Positions 1 through 10,823 are shown, counted from the first letter of the stretch. The stretch: 42,443 nt of DNA from an uncultured Lachnospiraceae bacterium (GCA_905235415.1 CAJOKX010000014.1:1-42443), one strand, 5' to 3'. Notes: a model not told the origin generated them from the letters alone. Program-made: numbers and translations.

Positions 1-109
1 AGGAGCTGGGAGAGGCTGCAATGCAACCGATGCAAAGCGCGGGTAGGCAACGTGTTTTCAGTGTGCCCACAAACTCAAAGCAGAGTTGGCTGGCCTGTGG
101 AACTGTAAC
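1..109 (+). mobile_element. Right part of a MITE-like palindromic element (copy A, truncated by window start)
   Basis: Bases 1-76 match 11261-11336 of the complete copy B almost exactly. The copy ends in gttggctggcctgtggaactgtaac, corresponding to B's terminal repeat with a 2-nt insertion. An extra 'aaagcaga' sits inside the arm. Confidence 0.8.
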
Positions 110-139
110 GAAAGTCTTGTGCGGGCATCGGAAAGACAG

Positions 140-168
140 TTTCGCAGAACTTCCGGGTATGGTATAAT
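140..168 (+). promoter_or_regulatory. Candidate promoter, -10 TATAAT (163-168) inside the inverted repeat cgggtat-ggtata-atacccg (154-173); -35 weak
   Basis: Consensus -10 hexamer upstream of the 222 ORF. The -35 candidate TTTCGC at 140-145 (17-bp spacer) is weak. Confidence 0.45.
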
Positions 169-221
169 ACCCGACAGGTTTAGACACAGGCAAAGACAGG
201 AATGGGCACGGCAGGAGAGGT

Positions 222-902
222 ATGCGGATGGCGCGAAGACAGAAGAAGGCTTCCTTTGGCAGCAATCTGTTCTGGGCACTGATGATTGCGCTGTTTATCA
301 TCAGTTTCGCAGTGGTGTTTGTGCTGTACTGCAGGCCCCTTTATTATCTGGATATCCGCCTGCTGCATCTGGAGGAATCCTCCGGCGTTGCGGCGGACGC
401 GATCCGCAGGGACTATGACAGTATTGTGCACTATCTGAGCGTGTGGAACAGGGCGCCGCTGACGATGAGCACATTCGCCATGAGCGAGCAGGGCAGGATT
501 CATTTTGCCGACTGCAAGGTGATTTTTGACGCGGTGCAGGTTCTGTGCCTTGCAACCGGGATCCTCACGCTGGTGAGCTATTTCCTTCACAGACACGGGG
601 GGAACTCCAGATATCTGCGGATGGCGGGGATCCTGACCATCCTGCTTCCGACCGTGCTCGGCGTGCTCTGTGTCTGGAGATGGGATCTTGTATTTGAAAC
701 ATTTCACAAGGTGTTCTTTCGCAATGACTACTGGCTCTTTGATCCGGCGCTTGATCCGGTGATCCTGGTGCTCCCGGACGCGTTTTTCTTCCAGTGTGCC
801 GTGATCATATTTGCCATTGTCCTGGCGGGCGGGCTGATCTGTCTGATCCGGGCGCACAGAAGAAAGAACAAAGTGGCGGCGTGGCGTGCGAAGAGGCGCT
901 GA
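222..902 (+). CDS. Integral membrane protein, DUF1461/TIGR01906-like
   Basis: 226-aa ORF with several hydrophobic segments, an RDYDSIVHYLSVWN...F..SE.GRIHFADCKVIFD motif typical of this family, and a plausible RBS (aggagagg). Confidence 0.65.
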   Translation: MRMARRQKKASFGSNLFWALMIALFIISFAVVFVLYCRPLYYLDIRLLHLEESSGVAADAIRRDYDSIVHYLSVWNRAPLTMSTFAMSEQGRIHFADCKVIFDAVQVLCLATGILTLVSYFLHRHGGNSRYLRMAGILTILLPTVLGVLCVWRWDLVFETFHKVFFRNDYWLFDPALDPVILVLPDAFFFQCAVIIFAIVLAGGLICLIRAHRRKNKVAAWRAKRR

Positions 903-964
903 ACTGAAGGATGCAGAAAACAAATGGCAGTGCAGAAAACAAGTGGTAGGAGATAACAAAGGAT

Positions 965-3919
965 ATGGAACTGCAGAATCTGAAAGCGTACACATTGGTT
1001 GAGGAAAAGGATCTTCCGGACATCGGCTCGAAGGGATACCTGCTGCGGCATAACAGGACCGGCGCGCGGATCATGCTGATTGAAAATGAGGACGACAACA
1101 AGGTCTTCAATATTGCGTTCCGCACAACGCCGACGGATTCGACGGGCGTGCCGCATATCATCGAGCACACGGTGCTGTGCGGGTCTGAGAAATATCCGTC
1201 CAAGGATCCGTTTGTGGAACTGGTCAAGGGTTCCATGAACACATTTCTCAACGCCATGACCTTCCCGGACAAGACGATGTTCCCGGTTGCCAGCTGCAAC
1301 GACCAGGATTTCCGGAATCTGATGGACGTGTACCTGGACGCGGTGTTTCATCCGAACATCTACCGCAATGAGCTGATCTTCCGCCAGGAAGGCTGGAGCT
1401 GGCAGCTGGAAGAAGAGGACGGTCCGGTTGTGATCAACGGCGTCGTCTACAACGAGATGAAGGGCGCCTACTCCTCGCCGGATGAAGTGCTCGAGCGCAA
1501 GATCATGAACTCCCTGTTCCCGGACACGACCTACGGCGTGGATTCCGGCGGAGATCCGGAATGCATCCCGACCCTGACCTATGAGCAGTTCCTGGATTTT
1601 CACAGGAAGTACTACAATCCTTCCAATTCCTACATCTACCTCTACGGGAAGATGGACTTTGCGGAGCGCCTGGAGTATCTGGACCGCGAATACCTGGGCA
1701 CAATGGACAGGATTGATTCTATGATGGGCGAAAACGGCCCGGTGTACTCCGAGGTTGCGCTGCAGAAGAGCTTCGCGGAGCCGGTGCGCGTTGAGACGTC
1801 TTATCCGATCGGGGAAAATGACCCGATGGAGGAGAACACCTACCTGTCCTGGAATGTGGTCTGCTCCCAGAGCAGCGACACCAGGCTGTGCAATGCGCTC
1901 TCCGTGCTGGACTACGTCCTGCTGGAGACCCCGGGCGCGCCGCTCAAGAGGGCGCTTCTGGACGCGGGGATCGGCAAGGATGTGTACGGATCCTTTGATT
2001 CAGGCATCCGCCAGCCCATGTTCTCCGTGGTTGCGAAAAACGCGGAGCGCGAGGACGAGGATCGTTTCCTGGAGGTGATCCGCGAGACGCTCGAAAAGCT
2101 CTGCAGGGAGGGACTGAACAAAAAGGCGCTTGAAGCCGCCGTCAATTCCATGGAGTTCCGCTACAGGGAAGCGGATTACGGCGGATTCCCGAAGGGCCTG
2201 ATCTATTCCATCGATGCATTTGACAGCTGGCTGTACCGGGATGACCAGCCGTTTGACTATGTCGAACAGCTGGACGACTACAGGTTCCTCAGGGAGCAGA
2301 TACAGACCGGCTATTATGAAGACCTGATCCGGACCTATTTCCTGGACAATCCGCACGCATCGATCCTGACAGCGGTTCCTGAGAAGGGGATCGTGAAACG
2401 GACAGAGGAAGAGAGTGCTGCAAGGCTTGCGGCCTGGAAAGAGACCCTCAGCCATGAGCAGATTCTGGGGCTGATCGAGGATACGAAGAAGCTGCGCGCA
2501 TTTCAGGAGACGCCCTCCACGCCGGAGGAGCTGGAAAAGATTCCGATGCTCAGGCGGGAGGACCTCAAGCGGACTGTCCGTCCGTTTACCAATATCGAGC
2601 ATGTGAAAGACGGCGTGAAGCTGGTGCATCATGACGTGCAGACCAACGGGATTGCGTATATCACGCTGTACCTGGACGTCTCGGGCGTTGCACAGGAGGA
2701 CTACCCGTACCTCGGCCTGCTGCGCTCCCTGCTCGGCGAAACCGATACGGAGCACTACAGCTATGACGAGCTGGCCAATGAGATCGGCCGCAGGACGGGC
2801 GGGGTGACGCCGTCCGTGCTTCTGCTTCCGAATACTGAAGACAGCACCCAGGTCAGGGCTGCGTTCTGCATGCAGATTGCGACGCTTCCGGGCGAGATCG
2901 ATTTCGCCATGGACATTGCAAGGGAGATTCTGTTTACTTCCAGGCTGGATGACGAAAAGCGTCTGAAAGAGATCGTGCAGAAGGACAAGAGCCGCCTGTA
3001 TGCGGCCATGACCGGCGCCGGCCACATGACCGCGCTCACAAGGGCGATGTCTTATTTCAGCCCGGAGTCCCTGTTCCAGGATTCGGTGAACGGCGTCGGG
3101 TACTACCGGATGATCGCGGATCTGGAGAAGCATTTTGATGAAAAGAAGGAGTTTCTGGGAAATAAGCTGAAAAGTGTGATGGACACCCTGCTGTCGAAGT
3201 CCGGCTTCCTGGTCAGCTTCACCGGCGATGCGGGGGAGACAGAGCATGTCCGGGAGTGCGCCGCGGCCATTGCAAAGGACATGAAGGGCGAAGCGCCCGC
3301 GCAGGGCGGAGAGATCCGTCCGGTCACATCGATCGTCTGCACCCGGAAAAATGAAGGCCTGCTGACGCCCGCGAAGGTGCAGTATGTCGTCCGGGCAGGA
3401 AACTTCAAGGACGCGGGCCTTCCGTTCACAGGGGCTTTGTATGTCCTTCGCGTCATCCTGAACTATGATTATCTGTGGACGAATCTCAGAGTGGTCGGCG
3501 GCGCGTACGGCTGCGGAGCATCCTTTGTCAGGAGCGGCCCGTCCGGGTTCTATTCGTACCGGGATCCGCATCTGAAGAATACGATCTCCGTTTATGAGAA
3601 GATCGTGGACTATCTGAAGACATTCTCCGCGGATGAGCGGGATATGACCAAATATGTGATCGGCACCATCTCCGGCCTTGACACGCCGCTGACGCCGAGG
3701 CAGTCGGGCAGCCGCTCGATGACCGCGTACCTGACCGGGACGACGGAGGAGATGGCGCAGAAGACGCGTACGCAGATTCTGGACGCGACGCAGGAGGATG
3801 TGCGCGCCCTGGCTCCGTATGTGGAGGCGATCCTCTCCAAGGGCGCGGTCTGCGTGGTCGGAAATGAAGAGAAGATACAGTCGGAGAAGGAACTGTTTGA
3901 TGATATCATTGCGCTTTGA
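965..3919 (+). CDS. M16C-family zinc metalloprotease (presequence protease / insulinase-like)
   Basis: 984-aa ORF with inverted zinc motif HIIEH in 'PHIIEHTVLCGSEKYPSKDPF' and M16C architecture. Confidence 0.92.
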   Translation: MELQNLKAYTLVEEKDLPDIGSKGYLLRHNRTGARIMLIENEDDNKVFNIAFRTTPTDSTGVPHIIEHTVLCGSEKYPSKDPFVELVKGSMNTFLNAMTFPDKTMFPVASCNDQDFRNLMDVYLDAVFHPNIYRNELIFRQEGWSWQLEEEDGPVVINGVVYNEMKGAYSSPDEVLERKIMNSLFPDTTYGVDSGGDPECIPTLTYEQFLDFHRKYYNPSNSYIYLYGKMDFAERLEYLDREYLGTMDRIDSMMGENGPVYSEVALQKSFAEPVRVETSYPIGENDPMEENTYLSWNVVCSQSSDTRLCNALSVLDYVLLETPGAPLKRALLDAGIGKDVYGSFDSGIRQPMFSVVAKNAEREDEDRFLEVIRETLEKLCREGLNKKALEAAVNSMEFRYREADYGGFPKGLIYSIDAFDSWLYRDDQPFDYVEQLDDYRFLREQIQTGYYEDLIRTYFLDNPHASILTAVPEKGIVKRTEEESAARLAAWKETLSHEQILGLIEDTKKLRAFQETPSTPEELEKIPMLRREDLKRTVRPFTNIEHVKDGVKLVHHDVQTNGIAYITLYLDVSGVAQEDYPYLGLLRSLLGETDTEHYSYDELANEIGRRTGGVTPSVLLLPNTEDSTQVRAAFCMQIATLPGEIDFAMDIAREILFTSRLDDEKRLKEIVQKDKSRLYAAMTGAGHMTALTRAMSYFSPESLFQDSVNGVGYYRMIADLEKHFDEKKEFLGNKLKSVMDTLLSKSGFLVSFTGDAGETEHVRECAAAIAKDMKGEAPAQGGEIRPVTSIVCTRKNEGLLTPAKVQYVVRAGNFKDAGLPFTGALYVLRVILNYDYLWTNLRVVGGAYGCGASFVRSGPSGFYSYRDPHLKNTISVYEKIVDYLKTFSADERDMTKYVIGTISGLDTPLTPRQSGSRSMTAYLTGTTEEMAQKTRTQILDATQEDVRALAPYVEAILSKGAVCVVGNEEKIQSEKELFDDIIAL

Positions 3920-3937
3920 TGTGCGGTTGGAGGACAG

Positions 3938-4885
3938 ATGAGCAGCAGCTTTAAATCGGGATTCGTGGGAATCGTGGGGCGGCCGAACGTCGGGAAGTCA
4001 ACGCTGATGAACCACCTGATCGGCCAGAAGATTGCCATTACCAGCGGGAAACCGCAGACGACGCGCAACCAGATCAGGACCGTGTATACGTGCGGCGAAG
4101 GACAGGTGATTTTCCTGGATACGCCCGGCATCCACAAGGCGGCCAACAAGCTCGGAGAGTATATGGACGACGTGGCGTATGAGACGCTCTCGCAGGTGGA
4201 CGTGATCCTGTGGCTGGTGGAGCCGTCCAATTTCAGCGGCGCGGGAGAAAAAGCGATCGCTTCCAGGCTGAAGCTGGAAAAGAAGCCGGTCATCCTGGTG
4301 ATGAATAAGATCGATACCGTCGATAAGAAAAAGGTTCCGGAGTATATGGAACTGTACCGCGCCCTGTATCCGTTCGACGAGATCATCCCCGTCAGCGCGC
4401 TTCGCAGCGTCAACACGGACAGCGTGATGGAAGCCATTTTTTCGCACCTGCCCGAGGGCCCGATGTACTACGACGAAGATACGGTCACGGACCAGACGCA
4501 GAGAACGATCGCAGGAGAGATCATCCGGGAGAAAGCGCTGCGCTGCCTCAAGGAAGAGGTTCCGCACGGGATCGCGGTGGAGATCCTCTCCATGAAGGAA
4601 AGGCCCCGCGCCGGAAAACAGACGCCGGATGCTTCCGGGATCCTGAGCGATACCATCTGGGATATCGACGCCGTGATCATCACGGAGAAGGATTCACACA
4701 AGGGGATCATCATCGGCAAGGGCGGATCGATGCTCAAGCGCATCGGCACGCAGTCGCGTATCGCGATCGAAGAGATGATGGACGCCAAAGTGAACCTGAA
4801 GCTGTTTGTGAAGGTCCGCAAGGACTGGAGGGACAACGCCGGCATTCTGCGAAGCCTCGGATATGACCCGAAGAGCATCCGGTAG
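3938..4885 (+). CDS. era: GTPase Era
   Basis: GRPNVGKS Walker A, DTPGIH, NKID and C-terminal KH domain (IIGKGGSMLKRIG). Confidence 0.97.
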   Translation: MSSSFKSGFVGIVGRPNVGKSTLMNHLIGQKIAITSGKPQTTRNQIRTVYTCGEGQVIFLDTPGIHKAANKLGEYMDDVAYETLSQVDVILWLVEPSNFSGAGEKAIASRLKLEKKPVILVMNKIDTVDKKKVPEYMELYRALYPFDEIIPVSALRSVNTDSVMEAIFSHLPEGPMYYDEDTVTDQTQRTIAGEIIREKALRCLKEEVPHGIAVEILSMKERPRAGKQTPDASGILSDTIWDIDAVIITEKDSHKGIIIGKGGSMLKRIGTQSRIAIEEMMDAKVNLKLFVKVRKDWRDNAGILRSLGYDPKSIR

Positions 4886-4932
4886 GATGCAGGGCAAATG
4901 GATGCGCCAAAGAGAAAGGAAAGCCGGAGGAT

Positions 4933-5625
4933 GTGCAGATCCTCAGGCTGTATGGACCAGAATTGAGCACGGGCGGGATAGAACTGAGCGGCATGGTGCT
5001 GAGAGCGGCACCCGCCGGAGAATATGACAGGCGGATCGTTCTGCTGACCCGGGAGCGGGGCAAGATCACCGCCTTTGCAAGAGGCGCGCGGAAAAGTTCG
5101 AGCCCCCTGATTGCCGCGACGGTCCCCTTCGCGTTCGGAACATTTACGCTGTATGAGGGCAGGAGCGCATACACCTGCGTCAGCGCCCGGATCAGCAATT
5201 ATTTTGAAGCACTGAAGACGGACTTCATCGGAGCGTGCTACGGCGCTTATTTTATGGAGTTTGCCGACTATTACGCCAGAGAGAACCTGGACGGGACGGA
5301 CATGCTGAACCTGCTCTACGCAGCCCTTACGATGCTCGGGAGGGAGGAGGTGCCCGACCGCCAGGTGCGCTATGCGTATGAAGTGCGCCTGATGGTGCAG
5401 GGCGGAGAATTTCCGGCGGATGTGACGCAGGAGGAGAGTCTTGCACCTGCCACGCGGCAGGCGTTTTATCACATGATCACCGCGCCGGTCGGAAGACTGT
5501 TTTCGTTCCAGGTATCCGGCGAGGTGCTGGATGAGATCGCAGCGCGGCAGGATAAGATCCGCGCAAGGTATGTGGACCGTTCGTTCAGGAGTCTTGAAGT
5601 CCTCGACACCCTGCTGAAGGTATAG
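4933..5625 (+). CDS. recO: DNA repair protein RecO
   Basis: GMVLRAAPAGEYDRRIVLLTRERGKITAFARGARK is the RecO OB-fold N-terminus, located downstream of era. Exact start is uncertain (GTG start as listed, or a later one). Confidence 0.9.
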   Translation: MQILRLYGPELSTGGIELSGMVLRAAPAGEYDRRIVLLTRERGKITAFARGARKSSSPLIAATVPFAFGTFTLYEGRSAYTCVSARISNYFEALKTDFIGACYGAYFMEFADYYARENLDGTDMLNLLYAALTMLGREEVPDRQVRYAYEVRLMVQGGEFPADVTQEESLAPATRQAFYHMITAPVGRLFSFQVSGEVLDEIAARQDKIRARYVDRSFRSLEVLDTLLKV

Positions 5626-5691
5626 TATAATCATCTGATGCATGGCGGGGACAAGGCAGACCCGCCGTCTGGCACTGACTGAACACGGAGT

Positions 5692-6465
5692 ATGAGAGGG
5701 GTCGGCAGTATGGGAAAGAGCAGTTTGGGGATAGCGGCGGCAGCCTTATCGGCGGCGTGCCTGCTGACAGGCTGCAGTGTACTCAATCAGGTCGTCGGTG
5801 CGGACAGCTGGAAAGACTGGACGCCGGAAGAGACTGCGTTATCCGTTTATGGAGACGGTTCCGTCACGGAGACGATCTTCGACAGTCTGAACGCGTCCTG
5901 GTACACCGGAGACGAGCTGCAGGATATGATCGCCCGCTCCATGAAAGAGTACAACGCCGAATGGGGTGAGGATGCGCTCAACGTCACCGAGTACAGTGAC
6001 GAGGGCGGCCAGGTACGCACGACGCTCGTGTATAAGACCGGGGAGGACTACGCCAGGTACAACAACGTGGCGTTCTTCTCAGGCTCCATGCTGGACGCCG
6101 AGCTGGAGGGATATCTCTTTACCGGCCCGTTTGCGGCGGTAGACGGAGTGCAGATCTCTTCCGGGGAAGCGGATCAGGATGAAGCGCTCAGCCATAAGGA
6201 GTACAGTGTGGTGATCTCGGACGGTACGCACGCCGTGCAGGTGCCGGGAGAGATCCGCTTCATCAGCGCCGGCGCACAGATGATCAACAGCCATGCGGCG
6301 AGAAGTGCCCCGGTGGGGGGCTCTTCAGCGGAGGATGCAGCCGGGACGTATGTGGAACCGGCCCTTGCGCTGTCAGACAAGGAGTTTGACCGGACGCTTC
6401 TGTACATCATCTACGAGAAGGACCAGGATGCCGACCTGCTGCCATCAGACCTGCAGCAGGAGTAA
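5692..6465 (+). CDS. Putative lipoprotein of unknown function
   Basis: Signal peptide with lipobox (CLLTGCS). Start may be 5710. Confidence 0.7.
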   Translation: MRGVGSMGKSSLGIAAAALSAACLLTGCSVLNQVVGADSWKDWTPEETALSVYGDGSVTETIFDSLNASWYTGDELQDMIARSMKEYNAEWGEDALNVTEYSDEGGQVRTTLVYKTGEDYARYNNVAFFSGSMLDAELEGYLFTGPFAAVDGVQISSGEADQDEALSHKEYSVVISDGTHAVQVPGEIRFISAGAQMINSHAARSAPVGGSSAEDAAGTYVEPALALSDKEFDRTLLYIIYEKDQDADLLPSDLQQE

Positions 6466-6483
6466 TCATAACGGACAGGAGGA

Positions 6484-7887
6484 ATGATTCAGATGGAAAA
6501 GACAATGGAAAAGATCGTTGCGCTCGCCAAGAACAGAGGGTTTGTGTACCCCGGTTCGGAGATCTACGGAGGCCTTGCGAATACGTGGGACTACGGCAAT
6601 CTCGGAGTGGAACTGAAGAATAATGTCAAGAGGGCCTGGTGGCAGAAGTTTGTGCAGGAGAGCCCCTATAATGTCGGCGTTGACTGCGCGATCCTGATGA
6701 ACACCCAGACCTGGGTCGCTTCCGGCCATATCGGAGGCTTCTCTGATCCGCTCATGGACTGCAAGGAATGCCATGAGAGATTCCGCGCGGACCAGCTGAT
6801 CGAGAATTTCTGCAAGGAGCAGGGGATCACACTGGACAAGAGCGTGGACGCGATGAGCCATGAAGAGATGAAGGCGTTTGTGGAGGATCACAACGTTCCC
6901 TGTCCGTCCTGCGGCAAGCACAATTTCACGGACATCCGTCAGTTCAACCTGATGTTCAAGACCTTCCAGGGCGTGACCGAGGATGCGAAGAATACCGTTT
7001 ATCTGCGCCCGGAGACCGCGCAGGGCATCTTCGTCAACTTCAAGAATGTGCAGAGAACCTCGCGCAAGAAGGTCCCGTTCGGAATCGCGCAGGTCGGCAA
7101 GTCCTTCAGAAATGAGATCACCCCGGGCAACTTCACATTCCGCACCCGTGAATTTGAGCAGATGGAACTGGAGTTCTTCTGCAGACCCGGCACGGATCTG
7201 GAATGGTTTGACTACTGGAGAAGTTTCTGCAAGAACTGGCTGCTCTCGCTGGGCATCAAGGAAGATGAGCTTCGCGCGCGGGATCATGACCCGGCAGAGC
7301 TTGCATTCTATTCCAAGGGGACGACAGACCTCGAGTTCCTGTTCCCGTTCGGATGGGGCGAGCTGTGGGGCATCGCGGACCGCACCGACTATGACCTGAC
7401 CCAGCACCAGAACACCTCCGGCCAGGATATGAGCTACTTTGACGATTCCACCAATGAGAAGTACATTCCGTATGTCATCGAACCCTCGCTCGGCGCGGAC
7501 CGTGTCGTGCTCGCGTTCCTGTGCGCGGCGTATGACGAGGAAGTGCTCGACGAAGAGAAGAATGACGTACGCACCGTGATGCATTTCCATCCGGCGCTGG
7601 CACCGGTCAAGATCGGCGTTCTTCCGCTCTCCAAGAAGCTCACTGAGCCGGCGGAGAAGATCTACCTGGAACTGTCAAAGAAGTATAACTGTGAGTTTGA
7701 CGACAGAGGCGCGATCGGCAAGCGCTACAGAAGGGAAGATGAGATCGGAACCCCGTACTGCATCACGTATGACTTTGACTCTGAGACAGACGGCTGCGTG
7801 ACGATCCGCGAGCGTGATTCCATGGAGCAGGTACGTGTCCGGATTGATGAGCTGGACGCCTGGTTTGACGGAAAGTTCAGCTTCTGA
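6484..7887 (+). CDS. glyS: Glycyl-tRNA synthetase (single-chain, class II)
   Basis: 467-aa protein with [15 protein letters not shown]-terminus, RPETAQGIF motif 2 and EPSLGADR motif 3. Confidence 0.95.
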   Translation: MIQMEKTMEKIVALAKNRGFVYPGSEIYGGLANTWDYGNLGVELKNNVKRAWWQKFVQESPYNVGVDCAILMNTQTWVASGHIGGFSDPLMDCKECHERFRADQLIENFCKEQGITLDKSVDAMSHEEMKAFVEDHNVPCPSCGKHNFTDIRQFNLMFKTFQGVTEDAKNTVYLRPETAQGIFVNFKNVQRTSRKKVPFGIAQVGKSFRNEITPGNFTFRTREFEQMELEFFCRPGTDLEWFDYWRSFCKNWLLSLGIKEDELRARDHDPAELAFYSKGTTDLEFLFPFGWGELWGIADRTDYDLTQHQNTSGQDMSYFDDSTNEKYIPYVIEPSLGADRVVLAFLCAAYDEEVLDEEKNDVRTVMHFHPALAPVKIGVLPLSKKLTEPAEKIYLELSKKYNCEFDDRGAIGKRYRREDEIGTPYCITYDFDSETDGCVTIRERDSMEQVRVRIDELDAWFDGKFSF

Positions 7888-7931
7888 GAGACAAACGCGC
7901 GAGAAGGCCTGTCCACGCCCATATGGGATGA

Positions 7932-7960
7932 TAGACAAAACCGGGCGAAGTCTATATAAT
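7932..7960 (+). promoter_or_regulatory. Candidate sigma-A promoter for ppdK: TAGACA-N17-TATAAT
   Basis: -35 at 7932-7937, -10 at 7955-7960, 17-bp spacer. Confidence 0.7.
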
Positions 7961-8025
7961 GAAGTTGTTGAGACAAGCGAACAGGAGATCTCAATCTTTC
8001 AAATATTTATACGGGAGGAAATCGT

Positions 8026-10659
8026 ATGGCAACAAAGTATGTTTACATGTTCACAGAAGGAAATGCGGGCATGAGAAACCTTCTCGGCGGCAAGGGCGCC
8101 GGTCTTGCAGAGATGACAGGACTCGGACTTCCGGTTCCGCAGGGGTTCACGATTACGACAGAAGCTTGCACCAAGTATTATGAGGACGGCCGCCGGATCA
8201 ATGACGAGATCATGGAGCAGATCCAGGATGGCATCGACAAGATGGAGCAGATTACCGGCAAGAAGTTCGGAGACCGTGAGAATCCGCTGCTTGTCTCGGT
8301 CCGTTCCGGTGCGCGCGCTTCCATGCCCGGTATGATGGACACCATCCTGAATCTGGGACTGAATGAAGATGTTGTCAATACGCTGGCTGAAAAGAGCGGC
8401 AATCCCCGCTGGGCGTGGGACTGCTACAGAAGATTTATCCAGATGTTCTCTGACGTCGTCATGGAAGTCGGCAAGAAGTATTTTGAAGAGCTGATCGACC
8501 AGATGAAGGCCAGAAAGGGCGTCACCCAGGACATCGAACTGGACGCCGACGACCTGAAGACGCTCGCGAACCAGTTTAAGGATGAGTACAGGGCCAAGCT
8601 CGGAAGAGATTTCCCGGATGACCCGAAGGAGCAGCTGGTGGAGGCCATCAAGGCCGTGTTCCGTTCCTGGGACAACCCGCGTGCCAATGTATACCGCCGC
8701 GATAACGATATCCCGTATTCCTGGGGCACCGCTGTCAATGTCCAGATGATGGCGTTCGGCAACATGGGCGAAACCTCCGGCACAGGCGTTGCATTTACCA
8801 GAGACCCGGCGACCGGCGAGAAGCACCTGATGGGTGAGTTCCTGCTGAACGCGCAGGGCGAGGACGTCGTTGCGGGTATCCGCACCCCGAACAAGATTGA
8901 CCAGCTCAAGGATATGATGCCTGAGGTGTACGATCAGTTCACTTCAATCTGCAAGATTCTGGAAGATCATTACAGAGACATGCAGGATATGGAGTTTACC
9001 ATTGAAGACAAGCATCTGTACATGCTGCAGACCCGTAACGGCAAGCGTACCGCGAAGGCCGCGCTCAAGATCGCGTGCGACTTGGTGGACGAGGGCATGA
9101 TTGACGAGAAGCAGGCTGTCCTGATGATTGATCCGAGAAACCTGGATACGCTGCTGCATCCGCAGTTTGACCCGGCCTACCTGGTACGGGCGATTCCGAT
9201 CGCGCACGGCCTTCCGGCATCTCCGGGCGCTGCGTGCGGACAGGTTGTCTTCACGGCCGAGGATGCGACCAGATGGAAGGCAAAGGGCAAGAAGGTTGTC
9301 CTGGTCCGTCTGGAGACCAGCCCGGAGGATATCGAGGGCATGAAGAGCGCACAGGGAATCATTACGGTCCGCGGCGGCATGACCAGCCATGCGGCGGTGG
9401 TTGCCAGAGGCATGGGCGCGTGCTGCGTTTCCGGCGTTTCCGAGATCACGATGGATGAGGCGAACAAGTGCTTCACGATCGCGGGAAAGACCTTCCATGA
9501 AGGCGACTGGATCTCCGCAGACGGCTCCACCGGCAATCTGTATGACGGCGTGATCCCGACGGTTGATGCGCAGATCGCAGGCGAGTTCGGCCGCATCATG
9601 GGATGGGCCGACAAGTACCGCAGACTGAAGGTCCGCACCAACGCGGATACCCCTGCGGACGCGAAGAGAGCGCATGATCTCGGTGCAGAGGGCATCGGCC
9701 TGTGCAGAACCGAGCATATGTTCTTCGAGAAGGACAGAATCGAAGCATTCCGTGAGATGATCATCTCCGACACAGTGGAGGAGAGAGAGGAAGCGCTCGA
9801 GAAGATCCTTCCGGTACAGCAGAATGACTTTGAGAAGCTCTACGAAGCGCTTGAGGGTGCGCCGGTCACGATCCGTTTCCTGGATCCGCCGCTGCATGAG
9901 TTCGTTCCGACAGAGGAAGAGGACATCGTCAAGCTCGCCGAGGCCAAGCATAAGAGCGTCAACGCCATCAAGACAATCATCAACTCGCTCCATGAGTTCA
10001 ACCCGATGATGGGACACCGCGGCGTCCGTCTGGACATCACCTATCCGGAGATCTCCAAGATGCAGACGCTGGCCGTGATCCGCGCAGCGATCAATGTACA
10101 GAAGCGGCATCCGGAGTGGAAGATCAAGCCGGAGATCATGATCCCGCTGGTAGGCGACAACAAGGAGTTCCAGTATGTCCGCAAGACCGTCATTGAGACA
10201 GCCGATGCGGAGATCAAGAAGATGGGTTCTGATATGACCTATGAGGTCGGAACCATGATCGAGATCCCGAGAGCGGCCTTGACGGCGGATGAGATTGCAA
10301 AGGATGCGGACTTCTTCTGCTTCGGCACCAATGACCTGACGCAGATGACCTACGGCTTCTCCCGTGACGATGCGGGCAAGTTCCTCCAGGCATACTATGA
10401 CGCCAAGATCTTCGAGAATGACCCGTTTGCGAAGCTCGACCAGAGCGGCGTCGGAAAGCTCATGGAGATGGCGATCAAGCTTGGGAAAGACGTCAATCCG
10501 AAGCTGCACATCGGCATCTGCGGAGAGCATGGCGGAGATCCGACCTCGGTGGAATTCTGTGATTCCATCGGCCTGGATTATGTATCCTGCTCACCGTTCC
10601 GCGTACCGATCGCGAGACTCGCTGCGGCGCAGGCTTCCATCAAGAATGAAACGGCCTGA
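8026..10659 (+). CDS. ppdK: Pyruvate, phosphate dikinase
   Basis: 877-aa protein with GGKGAGLAEM N-terminal ATP domain, GGMTSHAAVVARGMG phosphohistidine domain and GTNDLTQMTYGFSRDD PEP-site motif. Confidence 0.97.
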   Translation: MATKYVYMFTEGNAGMRNLLGGKGAGLAEMTGLGLPVPQGFTITTEACTKYYEDGRRINDEIMEQIQDGIDKMEQITGKKFGDRENPLLVSVRSGARASMPGMMDTILNLGLNEDVVNTLAEKSGNPRWAWDCYRRFIQMFSDVVMEVGKKYFEELIDQMKARKGVTQDIELDADDLKTLANQFKDEYRAKLGRDFPDDPKEQLVEAIKAVFRSWDNPRANVYRRDNDIPYSWGTAVNVQMMAFGNMGETSGTGVAFTRDPATGEKHLMGEFLLNAQGEDVVAGIRTPNKIDQLKDMMPEVYDQFTSICKILEDHYRDMQDMEFTIEDKHLYMLQTRNGKRTAKAALKIACDLVDEGMIDEKQAVLMIDPRNLDTLLHPQFDPAYLVRAIPIAHGLPASPGAACGQVVFTAEDATRWKAKGKKVVLVRLETSPEDIEGMKSAQGIITVRGGMTSHAAVVARGMGACCVSGVSEITMDEANKCFTIAGKTFHEGDWISADGSTGNLYDGVIPTVDAQIAGEFGRIMGWADKYRRLKVRTNADTPADAKRAHDLGAEGIGLCRTEHMFFEKDRIEAFREMIISDTVEEREEALEKILPVQQNDFEKLYEALEGAPVTIRFLDPPLHEFVPTEEEDIVKLAEAKHKSVNAIKTIINSLHEFNPMMGHRGVRLDITYPEISKMQTLAVIRAAINVQKRHPEWKIKPEIMIPLVGDNKEFQYVRKTVIETADAEIKKMGSDMTYEVGTMIEIPRAALTADEIAKDADFFCFGTNDLTQMTYGFSRDDAGKFLQAYYDAKIFENDPFAKLDQSGVGKLMEMAIKLGKDVNPKLHIGICGEHGGDPTSVEFCDSIGLDYVSCSPFRVPIARLAAAQASIKNETA

Positions 10660-10728
10660 GAGAGCGTTGTTGTTCATATTGTTCATAGAACCTTGGCTGC
10701 AGACCGACATTCTCCATGAGAGTCACAA

Positions 10729-10757
10729 TTGACGCGTTGTATCCTGTATGGTAGTAT
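10729..10757 (+). promoter_or_regulatory. Candidate promoter TTGACG-N17-TAGTAT
   Basis: -35 at 10729-10734 and -10 at 10752-10757, upstream of the HPr-like gene. Confidence 0.65.
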
Positions 10758-10823
10758 GACGAAGAGTTGATTTTTGTGTATACTCCACGAGGAGTTTGTG
10801 GTGGGTTATCCAGGAGGGTCTGT

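Noticed and set aside
2000-3571. 523-aa minus-strand ORF antisense to the M16C protease
   Set aside because: Fully inside a well-supported CDS; no motif and no credible start context.
6466-6483. T-box leader upstream of glyS
   Set aside because: The gap between the lipoprotein gene and glyS is only 18 bp; no room for a T-box.
8944-10530. 528-aa minus-strand ORF antisense to ppdK
   Set aside because: Shadow ORF of a highly conserved gene.
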